A DNA stretch of 11,631 nucleotides from Reyranella sp. (GCA_004296815.1 SCVT01000210.1:1-11631), one strand, 5' to 3'. Counted from the stretch's first letter, positions 1 to 6,876 are shown. The notes: generated by a model not told the origin, from the letters alone. Made by a program: numbers and translations.

Positions 1-157
1 TGAGCCCCGCTTCGACCGCCCAGACGCGAAGATCGTCCAATGAGCCCAGCTTCTCGTGGACGATCTTTCCCTCGGCCGTCCAGTCCGCCGTGTTCACGAA
101 ATCCAGGGCGAGCCGGCCGCCCAGCAGCCGGACCGGATATCCATCGGCATAACCCAT
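1..157 (-). CDS. ABATE-domain / CGNR zinc-finger putative transcriptional regulator (N-terminal part, cut by window edge)
   Basis: Reading the minus strand from ATG at 157-155 gives 52 codons that stay open to the left edge. The N-terminus includes GGRLALDFVNT (residues 13-23) and then LGSLDDLRVWAVEAGL. This matches the start of the ABATE domain found in stress-induced regulators that end in a CGNR zinc finger, where an LxLDFVNT block followed by a D-L-xxW-A-xxAGL helix is characteristic. The zinc finger itself would lie outside the window, so DNA binding is inferred from family only. The start is supported by a purine-rich AAAGGA element just upstream of the ATG (revcomp of about 159-166). 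The gene is divergent from azlC with an 88-base spacer, so it could regulate azlCD, but adjacency is the only evidence. The family call is fairly secure and the regulatory role is not. Confidence 0.72.
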   Translation of the reverse strand, partial: MGYADGYPVRLLGGRLALDFVNTADWTAEGKIVHEKLGSLDDLRVWAVEAGL

Positions 158-181
158 GGTCCTTTCTAACCACTCCTGGGG

Positions 182-211
182 TTGACTCGCAACCGGCCCT
201 GGGGCCTAACC
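182..211 (+). promoter_or_regulatory. Candidate promoter for azlCD
   Basis: TTGACT at 182-187 matches five of six bases of the sigma-70 -35 box. A weak -10-like CTAACC lies at 206-211 after an 18-base spacer, or TAACCT at 207-212 after 19. Both lie in the spacer upstream of azlC (ATG at 246). The -10 match is poor, so this is tentative. The same GTTGACTC string occurs in the candidate promoter of the transporter operon at 1224-1231. Confidence 0.33.
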
Positions 212-224
212 TGAGCAGAGGTTA
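207..224. repeat. Inverted repeat (possible operator) between the CGNR-type gene and azlC
   Basis: Perfect 6-base arms TAACCT (207-212) and AGGTTA (219-224) are separated by 6 bases. The repeat overlaps the predicted -10/start region of azlC, which is a typical place for a repressor site. A second, weaker inverted repeat GGTTG/CAACC (180-184 and 190-194) lies just upstream over the -35 element. Either could bind the divergently encoded regulator. This is inference from position and symmetry only. Confidence 0.35.
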
Positions 225-245
225 CAAAGGCGAGGTCGCGTTCCG

Positions 246-920
246 ATGCTCACGTTCCAGGGGTTCAAGGCCGGCATGCGGCGCATGGCCGGGGTGGCGC
301 TGTTCGGCGTGCCCTTCGGCTTCGCCTTCGGCGCGGGCGCCGTCGAGGCGGGCCTGTCGATCGCCCAGACCGTAGCGATGAGCACGATCGTCCACGCGGG
401 CGCCTCGCAGTTCGCGATGCTCGAGCTCTGGCGCCAGCCGCTGCCGCTCCTCTCCATCGCGGTCGTCGTGCTGGCCGTGAACGCCCGCCACATCATCTTC
501 GGCGCCGCGCTCGCGCCGCTTCTCAACGCGCTGCCGTTGCGGCATCGGCTCCTCAGCGCGCTCTGGCTGAGCGACGCGAACTTCGCCGACATGCAGGCGG
601 CGCGGCAGTCGGGATCGCGGGACCTCGGCATCCTGGTGGGCGGCGGCTTCGTCATGTGGCTGTCCTGGGTTTCCAGCACCGCGCTGGGCGCCCTCGTCGG
701 CGGATCGGAAAAGGATCTCTCCCGCTTCGGCATCGACGTGGTGATGGCGGCCTTCTTCGTCGCCGTGATCGCCACGCCGGCGCGGCGTATCGAGAACCTC
801 CTGCCCATCGGCGCCGCCGCCCTCGTTTCGGTCGCGACGCTCTCGCTGCTGCCGCATGGCTGGAACGTCATCGCCGGCGCGCTTGCCGGTGGGATCGCGG
901 GAGTGATCCGTGAGCGCTGA
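246..920 (+). CDS. azlC: AzlC family branched-chain amino acid permease (large subunit)
   Basis: This 224-residue, very hydrophobic membrane protein begins MLTFQGFKAGMRRMAG and carries GVPFGFAFGAGAVEAGLS (about 21-38) and IVHAGASQFAMLELW, the conserved N-terminal half of AzlC/YgaZ proteins. Family members form a two-component exporter with a small AzlD/YgaH partner. Characterised cases include 4-azaleucine efflux in Bacillus and valine/methionine export in enterobacteria. The length is normal for the family. The ATG at 246 is preceded by only a weak GGCGAGG ribosome-binding element, but an upstream start would precede the conserved region. The 3' end overlaps azlD by 11 bases, consistent with co-translation. 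The exact amino acid exported cannot be read from the sequence. Confidence 0.9.
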   Translation: MLTFQGFKAGMRRMAGVALFGVPFGFAFGAGAVEAGLSIAQTVAMSTIVHAGASQFAMLELWRQPLPLLSIAVVVLAVNARHIIFGAALAPLLNALPLRHRLLSALWLSDANFADMQAARQSGSRDLGILVGGGFVMWLSWVSSTALGALVGGSEKDLSRFGIDVVMAAFFVAVIATPARRIENLLPIGAAALVSVATLSLLPHGWNVIAGALAGGIAGVIRER

Positions 921-1215
921 TCTCGCCCCCTGGATTGCGATCGCCCTCGCGGCAGCCGTGACGTTCGGAACGCGCACGCTGGGGCCCGTCCTCATGGCGC
1001 GGGTTCCCTCGACCAAGCGCGTGCAGCGCTTCCTCGACTGTCTCTCGACGTCGGTGATCGTGGCGATCGTCGCGGGCTTTCTCGCGCGCGGCACGCCGCG
1101 GGAAGCGGTGGCGCTGGCCGCCGGTGCCGCGGCGATGTTGCTCCTTCGCAAGCCCCTGCTCTCGATGGCGATCGCCATGGCCGTCGCCGCCCTGTGGAGC
1201 GCCTGCCAGTCCTGA
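910..1215 (+). CDS. azlD: AzlD family branched-chain amino acid transport protein (small subunit)
   Basis: This 101-residue membrane protein has about four hydrophobic segments: WIAIALAAAVTFGTR, a central SVIVAIVAGFLAR, AVALAAGAAAMLLL and a C-terminal LSMAIAMAVAAL. The size and the TFGTRTLGP motif near residues 19-27 fit AzlD, the obligate small partner of AzlC. The start is GTG at 910, inside the end of azlC, in an 11-base overlap that implies translational coupling. Its function is to complete the two-subunit exporter. No terminator is obvious after its stop. The following 93 bases hold the promoter region of the next operon. Confidence 0.87.
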   Translation: MSADLAPWIAIALAAAVTFGTRTLGPVLMARVPSTKRVQRFLDCLSTSVIVAIVAGFLARGTPREAVALAAGAAAMLLLRKPLLSMAIAMAVAALWSACQS

Positions 1216-1224
1216 GCCGAGCTG

Positions 1225-1253
1225 TTGACTCCGCTCGAGGCCCCTCCTACGTT
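1225..1253 (+). promoter_or_regulatory. Candidate sigma-70-type promoter of the transporter operon
   Basis: TTGACT at 1225-1230 is a good -35 element. A 17-base spacer leads to TACGTT at 1248-1253, which shares T, A and the final T with the -10 consensus. Transcription would begin near 1260, leaving the palindrome at 1271-1291 in the early transcribed region. That geometry fits a repressor roadblock. The -35 is convincing and the -10 is only moderate. Confidence 0.42.
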
Positions 1254-1270
1254 TTCTGAATAATAAAAAA

Positions 1271-1291
1271 GTTTTTCATATTGTGAAAAAC
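1271..1291. promoter_or_regulatory. Near-perfect palindrome, probable IclR-family operator
   Basis: The arms GTTTTTCA (1271-1278) and TGAAAAAC (1284-1291) are exact reverse complements around a 5-base centre, inside a conspicuously AT-rich patch in otherwise GC-rich DNA. The site lies just downstream of the candidate promoter and three bases before the purine-rich ribosome-binding site of the substrate-binding protein gene. IclR-family regulators typically bind such short palindromes near the promoter of their own operon, and the second gene of this operon encodes one. The palindrome is seen directly; assignment to that IclR protein is inferred. Confidence 0.6.
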
Positions 1292-1308
1292 ACTGGAGGA
1301 GGAAGCAG

Positions 1309-2526
1309 ATGAACTGGAAACAGCGTGGCACCGCGTTGCTCGCGGTTCTGGCGACGGCCGCGGTGGCCGGATCGGCCGCTACACAGACCCAAGCGCAAAC
1401 CAAGCCCATCAAGATCGGCTACCCCGTGATCCTGTCCGGTCCCGGCGCGCTGATCGGCGAGCCCTCGATGAAGGGCGCGCAGATGTTCGTCGACGAGCAG
1501 AACGCCAAGGGCGGCGTGCTCGGCCGCAAGATCGAGCTGGTGGTGCGCGACACCAAGGGCAACGCCGACGAGGCGGTGCGCGTCGCGCGCGACCTCATCC
1601 TGCGCGAGAACGTCGACTTCCTGTTCGGCACGCTCACGTCGGCCGAAGGCCCGGCGGTGTCGCCGATCGCCAAGGAGAACAAGATCGTGTTCGTGGTGCC
1701 GGTGGTGAAGACCGACCAGCTCACCGCCAAGGAGAACCTGCACCCCTACGTGTTCCGCACCACCACCAACACCACGATCGAGGGCCGCACCGCGGCCGAG
1801 ATCATGGCCAAGTGGCCGAACATCAAGCGGGTCGGCACGATCAGCCCGGACTATGCGTTCGGCCAGGACGTGACGCGCGCCTTCGTCACGCACCTCAAGA
1901 AGCTGCGGCCCGACATCGAGATCGTCGACCAGCAGTGGCCGAAGCTCGGCGAGGCCGACTACAACCCGTTCATCAACGCGCAGATGGCGAAGAAGCCCGA
2001 TGCGGTGTTCTCCAGCCTCTGGGGCGGCCACTTCGTGACCTTCGCCAAGCAGGCCAAGGCGCTGAAGTACTTCGAGTCCTTCAACTCGAACTTCCTGGGC
2101 GCGGGCGAAGCGGGCGCCATCGAGACCGCGCGGGCGATGGGCGACGACTACCCGATGGGCATCTGGGCCAACTCCTACGATGCCTTCAACTGGAAGGACG
2201 GTCCGCCGGCGCACGCCGAGTACATCAAGCGGCTGGCCGCCTTCACCAAGGAGGATCCTCCGTCGTCGTGGCCGATCACCGGCTACATCGGCATGCAGAT
2301 GCTGACGGCGGGCATCGCCAAGGCCGGCAGCACGGACTCCGACAAGGTGTCGAAGGCGCTGATGGACATCACCGTCGACACGCCGATCGGCAAGCAGACG
2401 ATCCGCGGCAAGGACCACCAGGCCAACCGCGCCCAGTTCTGGGGCAAGATGGTCAAGGATCCGAAGTACGGGTTTGCGGTGATGACGCCGCCCATCTACA
2501 TCGATCCTCTCCCCTTCATGGATTGA
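1309..2526 (+). CDS. ABC transporter periplasmic substrate-binding protein, branched-chain amino acid (HAAT) type
   Basis: The 405-residue precursor has an N-terminal signal peptide: basic MNWKQR, then a hydrophobic stretch to about residue 24, with likely cleavage near TQA|Q at residues 29-30. The mature part begins with IKIGYPVILSGPGALIGEP and contains KGAQMFVDEQNAKGGVLGRKIELVVRD in order, the hallmark of LivK-like type I periplasmic binding proteins (Peripla_BP_6). It would capture the ligand in the periplasm and deliver it to the LivHM permease encoded downstream. A strong GGAGGAGG ribosome-binding site at 1295-1302 fixes the ATG. The family includes binders of amino acids, amides, aromatic acids and other organic acids, so the name does not fix the substrate. 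The tautomerase and lactonase genes in the same operon point away from simple amino acid uptake. Confidence 0.9.
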   Translation: MNWKQRGTALLAVLATAAVAGSAATQTQAQTKPIKIGYPVILSGPGALIGEPSMKGAQMFVDEQNAKGGVLGRKIELVVRDTKGNADEAVRVARDLILRENVDFLFGTLTSAEGPAVSPIAKENKIVFVVPVVKTDQLTAKENLHPYVFRTTTNTTIEGRTAAEIMAKWPNIKRVGTISPDYAFGQDVTRAFVTHLKKLRPDIEIVDQQWPKLGEADYNPFINAQMAKKPDAVFSSLWGGHFVTFAKQAKALKYFESFNSNFLGAGEAGAIETARAMGDDYPMGIWANSYDAFNWKDGPPAHAEYIKRLAAFTKEDPPSSWPITGYIGMQMLTAGIAKAGSTDSDKVSKALMDITVDTPIGKQTIRGKDHQANRAQFWGKMVKDPKYGFAVMTPPIYIDPLPFMD

Positions 2527-2536
2527 TGGACGACGC

Positions 2537-3334
2537 ATGCCAGGCGGAAGGCCCAGGACGAACGGGCAACCGGAGTCGGTCAAGAGCGTGGTCAAGGTGC
2601 TCGACATCCTCGAGCACCTGGGGTCGGTACGGGGGGCGGTGGCCCTCTCCGATCTCGCGCGCGCGACCGGAGTCAACGTGAGCACGGCCTTCCGCCTGCT
2701 GCAGACCTTGATGAGCCGCGGCTACGTCGAACAGGACCGCAACAACCGCGGCTACATGATGGGACCGCGGATGTTCCAGATGGGCACCGCCTACCTGCAG
2801 GGCAGCGACCTGGCCGACATCGGCCGGCCGCACCTCGAGGCGCTGCGCGACGCGGTGGGCGAGACCGCCTACCTCGTCACCTTCAGCCAGGGCGAGATCA
2901 TCCAGCTCTGCAAGGCCGACGGGAAGCAGGCGGTGAGTGCGGCCATCCGCTCGATGGTGCGCGAGCCCGCCTACTGCACGGCCACCGGCAAGGTGCTGCT
3001 GTCGGCGCTGGCCGAGCCCGAGTTCGAGAAATACGTGGAGAGCGTCGAGATGGAGGCGTTCACGCCCCAGACCATCACCTCGAAGGCGGCGCTGCGTCGC
3101 GAGATCGCCGAGGTGCGCGCCAAGGGCTTCGCCGTCGACGGCGAGGAGTTCGTGCCGAACCTCTGCTGCCTCGCCGTCCCGGTGCAGGGCGGCAACGGCG
3201 CCGGCCCGGTCGCCGCCGTCAGCATCGCCATGCCCAAGATGCGCTTCAAGAAGGCGGCGGTGGCGGGCTGGTGCGACCAGCTGCGCGAAAAGGCGTCCCT
3301 GATCACGAGCCAAGTCGTCCTGCTCGAGACCTGA
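2537..3334 (+). CDS. IclR family transcriptional regulator
   Basis: This 265-residue protein has an N-terminal winged helix-turn-helix (about 14-77): SVKSVVKVLDILEHLG, then LSDLARATGVNVSTAFRLLQ and the wing with GYVEQD. The effector-binding IclR domain follows (about 80-260), with the family blocks REPAYCTATGKVLLSAL and a GFAVDGEEFVPNLCCLAVPV segment. The usual His of the P-x-H-x-T-A-x-GK block is Tyr here, which may affect ligand choice. The gene is embedded in the operon, 10 bases after the binding-protein stop and 5 bases before livH, so it would be co-expressed with the transporter and autoregulated. The probable operator is the palindrome at 1271-1291. Whether it represses or activates is not shown; a site downstream of the promoter favours repression relieved by the transported compound or a product. 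Confidence 0.93.
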   Translation: MPGGRPRTNGQPESVKSVVKVLDILEHLGSVRGAVALSDLARATGVNVSTAFRLLQTLMSRGYVEQDRNNRGYMMGPRMFQMGTAYLQGSDLADIGRPHLEALRDAVGETAYLVTFSQGEIIQLCKADGKQAVSAAIRSMVREPAYCTATGKVLLSALAEPEFEKYVESVEMEAFTPQTITSKAALRREIAEVRAKGFAVDGEEFVPNLCCLAVPVQGGNGAGPVAAVSIAMPKMRFKKAAVAGWCDQLREKASLITSQVVLLET

Positions 3335-3339
3335 GCGCC

Positions 3340-4227
3340 GTGCTCACTCCCTCGTTCCTGCTCGCCCAGTTCCAGAGCGGCCTCACCGCCGCGATGTTCC
3401 TGTTCATCGTGGCCTCGGGCCTGTCGCTGATCTTCGGCGTGCTGCGCGTGCTGAACTTCGCGCACGGCAGCTTCTACATGCTGGGCGCCTACATGGCCTG
3501 GCAGGTGACGCAGTGGCTGGGGGCCGCGTCGGTGAGCTTCTGGATCGCCGTGCCGGTCGCCGCCGCCACGGTGGCAATCCTGGGCGGCGTGATCGAGCGG
3601 CTGCTGCTGCGCCATCTCTACGGCCGCGAGGAGCTCTACCAGCTCCTGTTCACCTACGCGCTGGTGCTGATCCTGGGCGATGCCGCGCGCATCCTGTGGG
3701 GCACGCAGCAGCTCGCCGTGCCGCGCCCGCCGCTGCTCGCCGGCAGCTTCGACGTGATGGGCATCGTGGTGCCGCACTACAACCTCTTCATCATCGTGCT
3801 GGGGCCGCTGGTGGCGCTGGGCTGCTGGCTGCTGCTCAGCCGCACCGGCACCGGCCGCATGATCCGCGCCGCGGCGTGGGACCGCGAGATGCTGTCCGCC
3901 CTCGGCGCCGATGTCGGCCGGCTCTACACGCTGATGTTCATGGCGGGCTCGTTCCTCGCAGGGCTCGGCGGCGCGCTGGTGACGCCGGTGCGCAGCATCA
4001 CGCCCGGCATGGACGTCGACATCATCGTGGAGTGCTTCATCGTCGTGGTGATCGGCGGGCTGGGCTCGCTGTGGGGCACCTTCCTGGGCGCCATCATCTT
4101 CGGCCAGGTGCTGGCCTTCGGCATCCTGATCCTGCCGGGCTTCTCGCTGTTCGCGGTGTTCGTGCTGATGGCCTTCGTGCTGGTCGTGCGGCCGGCAGGC
4201 CTGCTCGGAAGACCGGTGAAGCGGTGA
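3340..4227 (+). CDS. livH: Branched-chain amino acid-type ABC transporter permease LivH
   Basis: This polytopic inner-membrane protein is 295 residues from the GTG start at 3340. It contains SLIFGVLRVLNFAHG at about 29-43, the LivH signature, then several hydrophobic segments and the conserved VIGGLGSLWGTFLGAIIFG block near residues 237-255 that contacts the ATPases. An in-frame upstream start at 3271 would add 23 hydrophilic residues and lie deep inside iclR. The GTG at 3340, five bases after the iclR stop, gives the normal LivH N-terminus and is preferred. It forms the translocation pore with LivM and is energised by LivG and LivF. The stop codon is immediately upstream of livM. Confidence 0.92.
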   Translation: MLTPSFLLAQFQSGLTAAMFLFIVASGLSLIFGVLRVLNFAHGSFYMLGAYMAWQVTQWLGAASVSFWIAVPVAAATVAILGGVIERLLLRHLYGREELYQLLFTYALVLILGDAARILWGTQQLAVPRPPLLAGSFDVMGIVVPHYNLFIIVLGPLVALGCWLLLSRTGTGRMIRAAAWDREMLSALGADVGRLYTLMFMAGSFLAGLGGALVTPVRSITPGMDVDIIVECFIVVVIGGLGSLWGTFLGAIIFGQVLAFGILILPGFSLFAVFVLMAFVLVVRPAGLLGRPVKR

Positions 4228-4232
4228 GCGCC

Positions 4233-5204
4233 ATGGCCCTTCTCCGCCGCGTGCCGTGGGCCGTGCTGGTCTTCGTGGCCGCCGCGACCGTGCCGTGGCT
4301 GGGCTCGCGCTTCTACACCTTCCTCGCGACCGACATCGCCATCCTGGCGCTGTTCGCCGCCTCGCTGAACCTGCTGCTGGGCTACACCGGCCTCGTCTCG
4401 TTCGGCCACGCGGCCTATTTCGGCATCGGCGCCTATACCTGCGCCATCCTGATGAAGACGCATGGCGTGCCCTTCGTGCCGGCGCTGCTGGCGGGCACGG
4501 TGAATGCAGGCGCCTGCGCGCTGGTCTTCGGCCTCTTCTGCGTGCGCTCCTCCCGCATCTACTTCTCCATGCTGACCTTGGCCTTCGCGCAGATCGTCTG
4601 GGCGGTGTGCTTCAAGTGGAACTCGGTCACCGGCGGCGAGCAGGGGCTGAACAACGTCCCCTACCCCGGCCTCGACTGGATGGCAGTCATCCCGATGCTG
4701 GGCGACCTGCGCGCCGGGGACCGCTACTACCTGGTGGTCCTCGTGCTGGTGGGCCTCGCCTTCGCGGCCCTGAAGCGCATCGTCGACTCGCCGTTCGGCC
4801 GCATCCTGACGGCGATCCGCGAGAACGCCGAGCGCGCGGAGTTCGTGGGCGTCGACGTGCGGCGCTACCAGCTCGCCTCGTTCGTCGTCGCCGGCGCCTT
4901 CGCAGGCTTCGCCGGGGCGCTGTTCGGCCTCTTCAACCGCGGCGTCTTCCCCGACTTCGCGCACTGGTCGAAGTCGGCCGAGGTGCTGATCATGGCCATC
5001 CTCGGAGGCTTCGGCAGCTTCTGGGGCCCCGCCGTCGGTGCCGGCGTGCTGGTGCTGCTCAACCAGCAGATCACCTCCTACACGCAGTACTGGCCGCTGA
5101 TCCTGGGCTCGATCCTGATCGTGCTGCTGTTCGTGTTCCCGGGCGGCATCGTGGGCGCCCTGCAGGCCGCCGTGCGTCGACTGAAAGAGCGGCGCGATGC
5201 TTGA
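4233..5204 (+). CDS. livM: Branched-chain amino acid-type ABC transporter permease LivM
   Basis: This 323-residue membrane protein has the LivM signature LNLLLGYTGLVSFGHAA near residues 45-61 and, toward the C-terminus, AILGGFGSFWGPAVGAG near 253-269. It pairs with LivH as the permease. The ATG at 4233 begins five bases after the livH stop. An in-frame GTG at 4224 overlapping the livH stop would add only three residues and cannot be excluded. Upstream in-frame codons run back through livH but are not coding for this protein. The C-terminal tail is short and basic (RRLKERRDA), and the 3' end overlaps livG by 8 bases. Confidence 0.92.
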   Translation: MALLRRVPWAVLVFVAAATVPWLGSRFYTFLATDIAILALFAASLNLLLGYTGLVSFGHAAYFGIGAYTCAILMKTHGVPFVPALLAGTVNAGACALVFGLFCVRSSRIYFSMLTLAFAQIVWAVCFKWNSVTGGEQGLNNVPYPGLDWMAVIPMLGDLRAGDRYYLVVLVLVGLAFAALKRIVDSPFGRILTAIRENAERAEFVGVDVRRYQLASFVVAGAFAGFAGALFGLFNRGVFPDFAHWSKSAEVLIMAILGGFGSFWGPAVGAGVLVLLNQQITSYTQYWPLILGSILIVLLFVFPGGIVGALQAAVRRLKERRDA

Positions 5205-5934
5205 AGCAAAAGGCATCGCGAAATCGTTCAACGGCTTCGCGGCCGTGGGCGGCGTCTCGCTCGCCGTGCCGGCGGGCGGCGTGACCGCGGTGATCGGACC
5301 CAACGGTGCGGGCAAGTCGACGCTCTTCAACCTGCTGACCGGCCATCTCGTGCCCGACAGCGGCAGCGTGGCCTTCCAGGGCCGCGACATCACGGGCGCG
5401 GCACCGCACGCGATCTGCCGGATGGGCATCGGCCGCTCCTTCCAGCACACCAACATCTTCAAGAAGCTCACCGTGTTCGGGAACGTGCAGGCCGCCCTGA
5501 TCGCGCATCGCCGCAAGGCGCACCAGTTCTGGACGCGCTCCGAGGGCCTCTACCGTGACGAGGCGCTCGCGCTGCTGGAGGCGCTGGGCCTCGCCGACAA
5601 GGCGGACGCCGTGGCCGACTCGCTCTCGCACGGCAACCAGAAGCAGCTCGAGCTCGGCATTGCGCTGGCGAGCGATCCCGCGATGCTGCTGCTCGACGAG
5701 CCGACCGCCGGCATGTCGGCCACCGAGACGCGCGAGGCGATCCGCCTGCTGGAGCGCATCGTGGCCGACCGGCAGCTCACGCTCCTCTTCACCGAGCACG
5801 ACATGGAGGTCGTGTTCCAGATCGCGCAGAAGATAGCCGTGCTGCACCAGGGCCGGCTGATCGCCGAGGGCACGCCGGCGGAGGTGCGCAACGACCCCGA
5901 GGTGCGGCGGGTCTATCTCGGGGGCGGACATTGA
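5197..5934 (+). CDS. livG: ABC transporter ATP-binding protein LivG
   Basis: This 245-residue cytoplasmic ATPase has Walker A GPNGAGKS (34-41), a Q-loop within GIGRSFQHTNIF (Gln83), signature LSHGNQKQLELG (143-154), Walker B MLLLDEPTAGM (163-173) and H-loop TEHDM (His201). The GIGRSFQ...IFKKLTV stretch and the C-terminal EGTPAEVRNDPEVRRVYLG are typical of LivG. The signature is LSHGNQ rather than LSGGQ, a variation often seen in this subfamily, so the ATPase is expected to be active. It starts with ATG overlapping livM by 8 bases and ends overlapping the livF start by 4. Confidence 0.94.
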   Translation: MLEAKGIAKSFNGFAAVGGVSLAVPAGGVTAVIGPNGAGKSTLFNLLTGHLVPDSGSVAFQGRDITGAAPHAICRMGIGRSFQHTNIFKKLTVFGNVQAALIAHRRKAHQFWTRSEGLYRDEALALLEALGLADKADAVADSLSHGNQKQLELGIALASDPAMLLLDEPTAGMSATETREAIRLLERIVADRQLTLLFTEHDMEVVFQIAQKIAVLHQGRLIAEGTPAEVRNDPEVRRVYLGGGH

Positions 5935-6644
5935 GCCTGCTCGAGGTCCACGACATCCACGCCGCCTACGGCTCCTCGCGCGTGCTGTTCGGCATCTCGC
6001 TCGACGTGGCCGAGGGCGAATGCGTCTGCCTGCTGGGCCGCAACGGCATGGGCAAGACCACGACCATGCGCGCCATCATGGGGCTCACGCCGCCGTCGAG
6101 CGGCCGCATCGTGTGGAAGGGCAAGGATATCGCGGGCCAGGCGCCGCATCGCGTGGCGCGCGCCGGCATCGGCTTCGTGCCGGAGGACCGGCGCATCTTC
6201 GCCGAGCTCTCGGTGCGCGAAAACCTCGACGTCGCGGGCCGTGCGGCGGCACGACCCGGCCGCTGGACGATCGACGAGGTCTTCAAGCTGTTCCCCAAGC
6301 TCGTGGAGCTTTCGGGCCGCCAGGGCGGCTACCTGTCGGGCGGCGAGCAGCAGATGCTGACCATCGGCCGCACTCTGATGGGCAATCCCGAGCTGCTGCT
6401 GCTCGACGAGCCGAGCGAGGGCCTGGCCCCGCTGGTGGTCGAGAACATGCTGGAGCAGATCAGCCGCCTGAAGCGCGAGGGCCTCACCATCCTGCTGGCC
6501 GAGCAGGGCGTCGACTTCTCGCTGGCGCTCGCGGACCGCGTCTATGTGCTCGAGAAGGGCACGGTGCGCTTCTCCGGCCCGGCGGCGCGACTGCGCGAGG
6601 ACACGAAGCTGCGCGACGAGCTGCTGGCGCTCTCGTCGGCGTGA
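5931..6644 (+). CDS. livF: ABC transporter ATP-binding protein LivF
   Basis: This 237-residue cytoplasmic ATPase has Walker A GRNGMGKTT (36-44), GFVPEDRRIF (81-90) at the Q-loop position, signature LSGGEQQM (135-142) and Walker B LLLLDEPSEGL (155-165). It ends with LAEQGVD, where LivF proteins carry EQ in place of the usual H-loop His. The Q-loop Gln is Glu85 here, which also occurs in other LivF homologues. The start is TTG at 5931 within a TTGA overlap with the livG stop, so translation is probably coupled. It completes a full five-component HAAT importer (binding protein plus LivHMGF) encoded in this operon. Confidence 0.94.
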   Translation: MSLLEVHDIHAAYGSSRVLFGISLDVAEGECVCLLGRNGMGKTTTMRAIMGLTPPSSGRIVWKGKDIAGQAPHRVARAGIGFVPEDRRIFAELSVRENLDVAGRAAARPGRWTIDEVFKLFPKLVELSGRQGGYLSGGEQQMLTIGRTLMGNPELLLLDEPSEGLAPLVVENMLEQISRLKREGLTILLAEQGVDFSLALADRVYVLEKGTVRFSGPAARLREDTKLRDELLALSSA

Positions 6645-6669
6645 AGAATTCAACGAGGGAGGAGCCGGC

Positions 6670-6876
6670 ATGCCGTTCGTCAACATCCAGATCCTGAAGG
6701 GCCATCCGCAGGCGCGAAAGGACGAGATCGCGCGCCGCGTCACCGAAGCGATCAGCGAGGTGGCCGAGCTGCCGCCGGAAGCCGTGTGGGTCGTGTTCGA
6801 GGACGTGACCGGCGACGACTGGTTCGTCGGCGCAGAGAGAGTGAGCGAGCTGAAGAAGCGGGCGACGGCCAAATGA
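6670..6876 (+). CDS. 4-oxalocrotonate tautomerase-like small enzyme
   Basis: This 68-residue protein begins MPFVNIQILKG, the tautomerase-superfamily N-terminus in which the initiator Met is removed to expose the catalytic Pro1. A gap-free alignment with classical 4-oxalocrotonate tautomerase can be laid through the REVSEAIS-like helix (here RRVTEAIS). In that alignment the two substrate-binding arginines, Arg11 and Arg39, are His and Trp. A keto-enol tautomerase on a substrate other than 2-hydroxymuconate is therefore likely. The start is fixed by a strong GAGGGAGGAG ribosome-binding element at 6655-6664; an in-frame upstream extension into livF is not coding. The gene is 25 bases after livF and overlaps the lactonase by 4 bases, tying it to the imported compound. 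The family call is solid and the substrate is unknown. Confidence 0.87.
   Translation: MPFVNIQILKGHPQARKDEIARRVTEAISEVAELPPEAVWVVFEDVTGDDWFVGAERVSELKKRATAK

Noticed and set aside
1271..1291. Rho-independent terminator after azlD
   Set aside because: The hairpin stem is AT-rich, and what follows is a purine-rich ribosome-binding site rather than a T-tract, so an operator is a better explanation.
1276..2685. Long open frame on the minus strand opposite the binding-protein gene
   Set aside because: The translation is dominated by R, H, D, V and G in a low-complexity pattern typical of antisense frames in GC-rich DNA. The plus strand encodes a clear family protein with a signal peptide and ribosome-binding site.
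3924..5516. Long open minus-strand frame opposite livH, livM and livG
   Set aside because: It shows the same antisense composition bias (runs of E, H, Q, R), has no domain, and spans three well-supported plus-strand genes.
5623..5640. Altered ABC signature (LSHGNQ) in LivG
   Set aside because: Variation at these positions is common in LivG-type ATPases and the other nucleotide-binding motifs are intact.
6184..6190. Loss of the Q-loop glutamine in LivF (Glu85)
   Set aside because: A VPEDRRIF version of this loop occurs in other LivF-type ATPases, so it is not evidence of an inactive ATPase.
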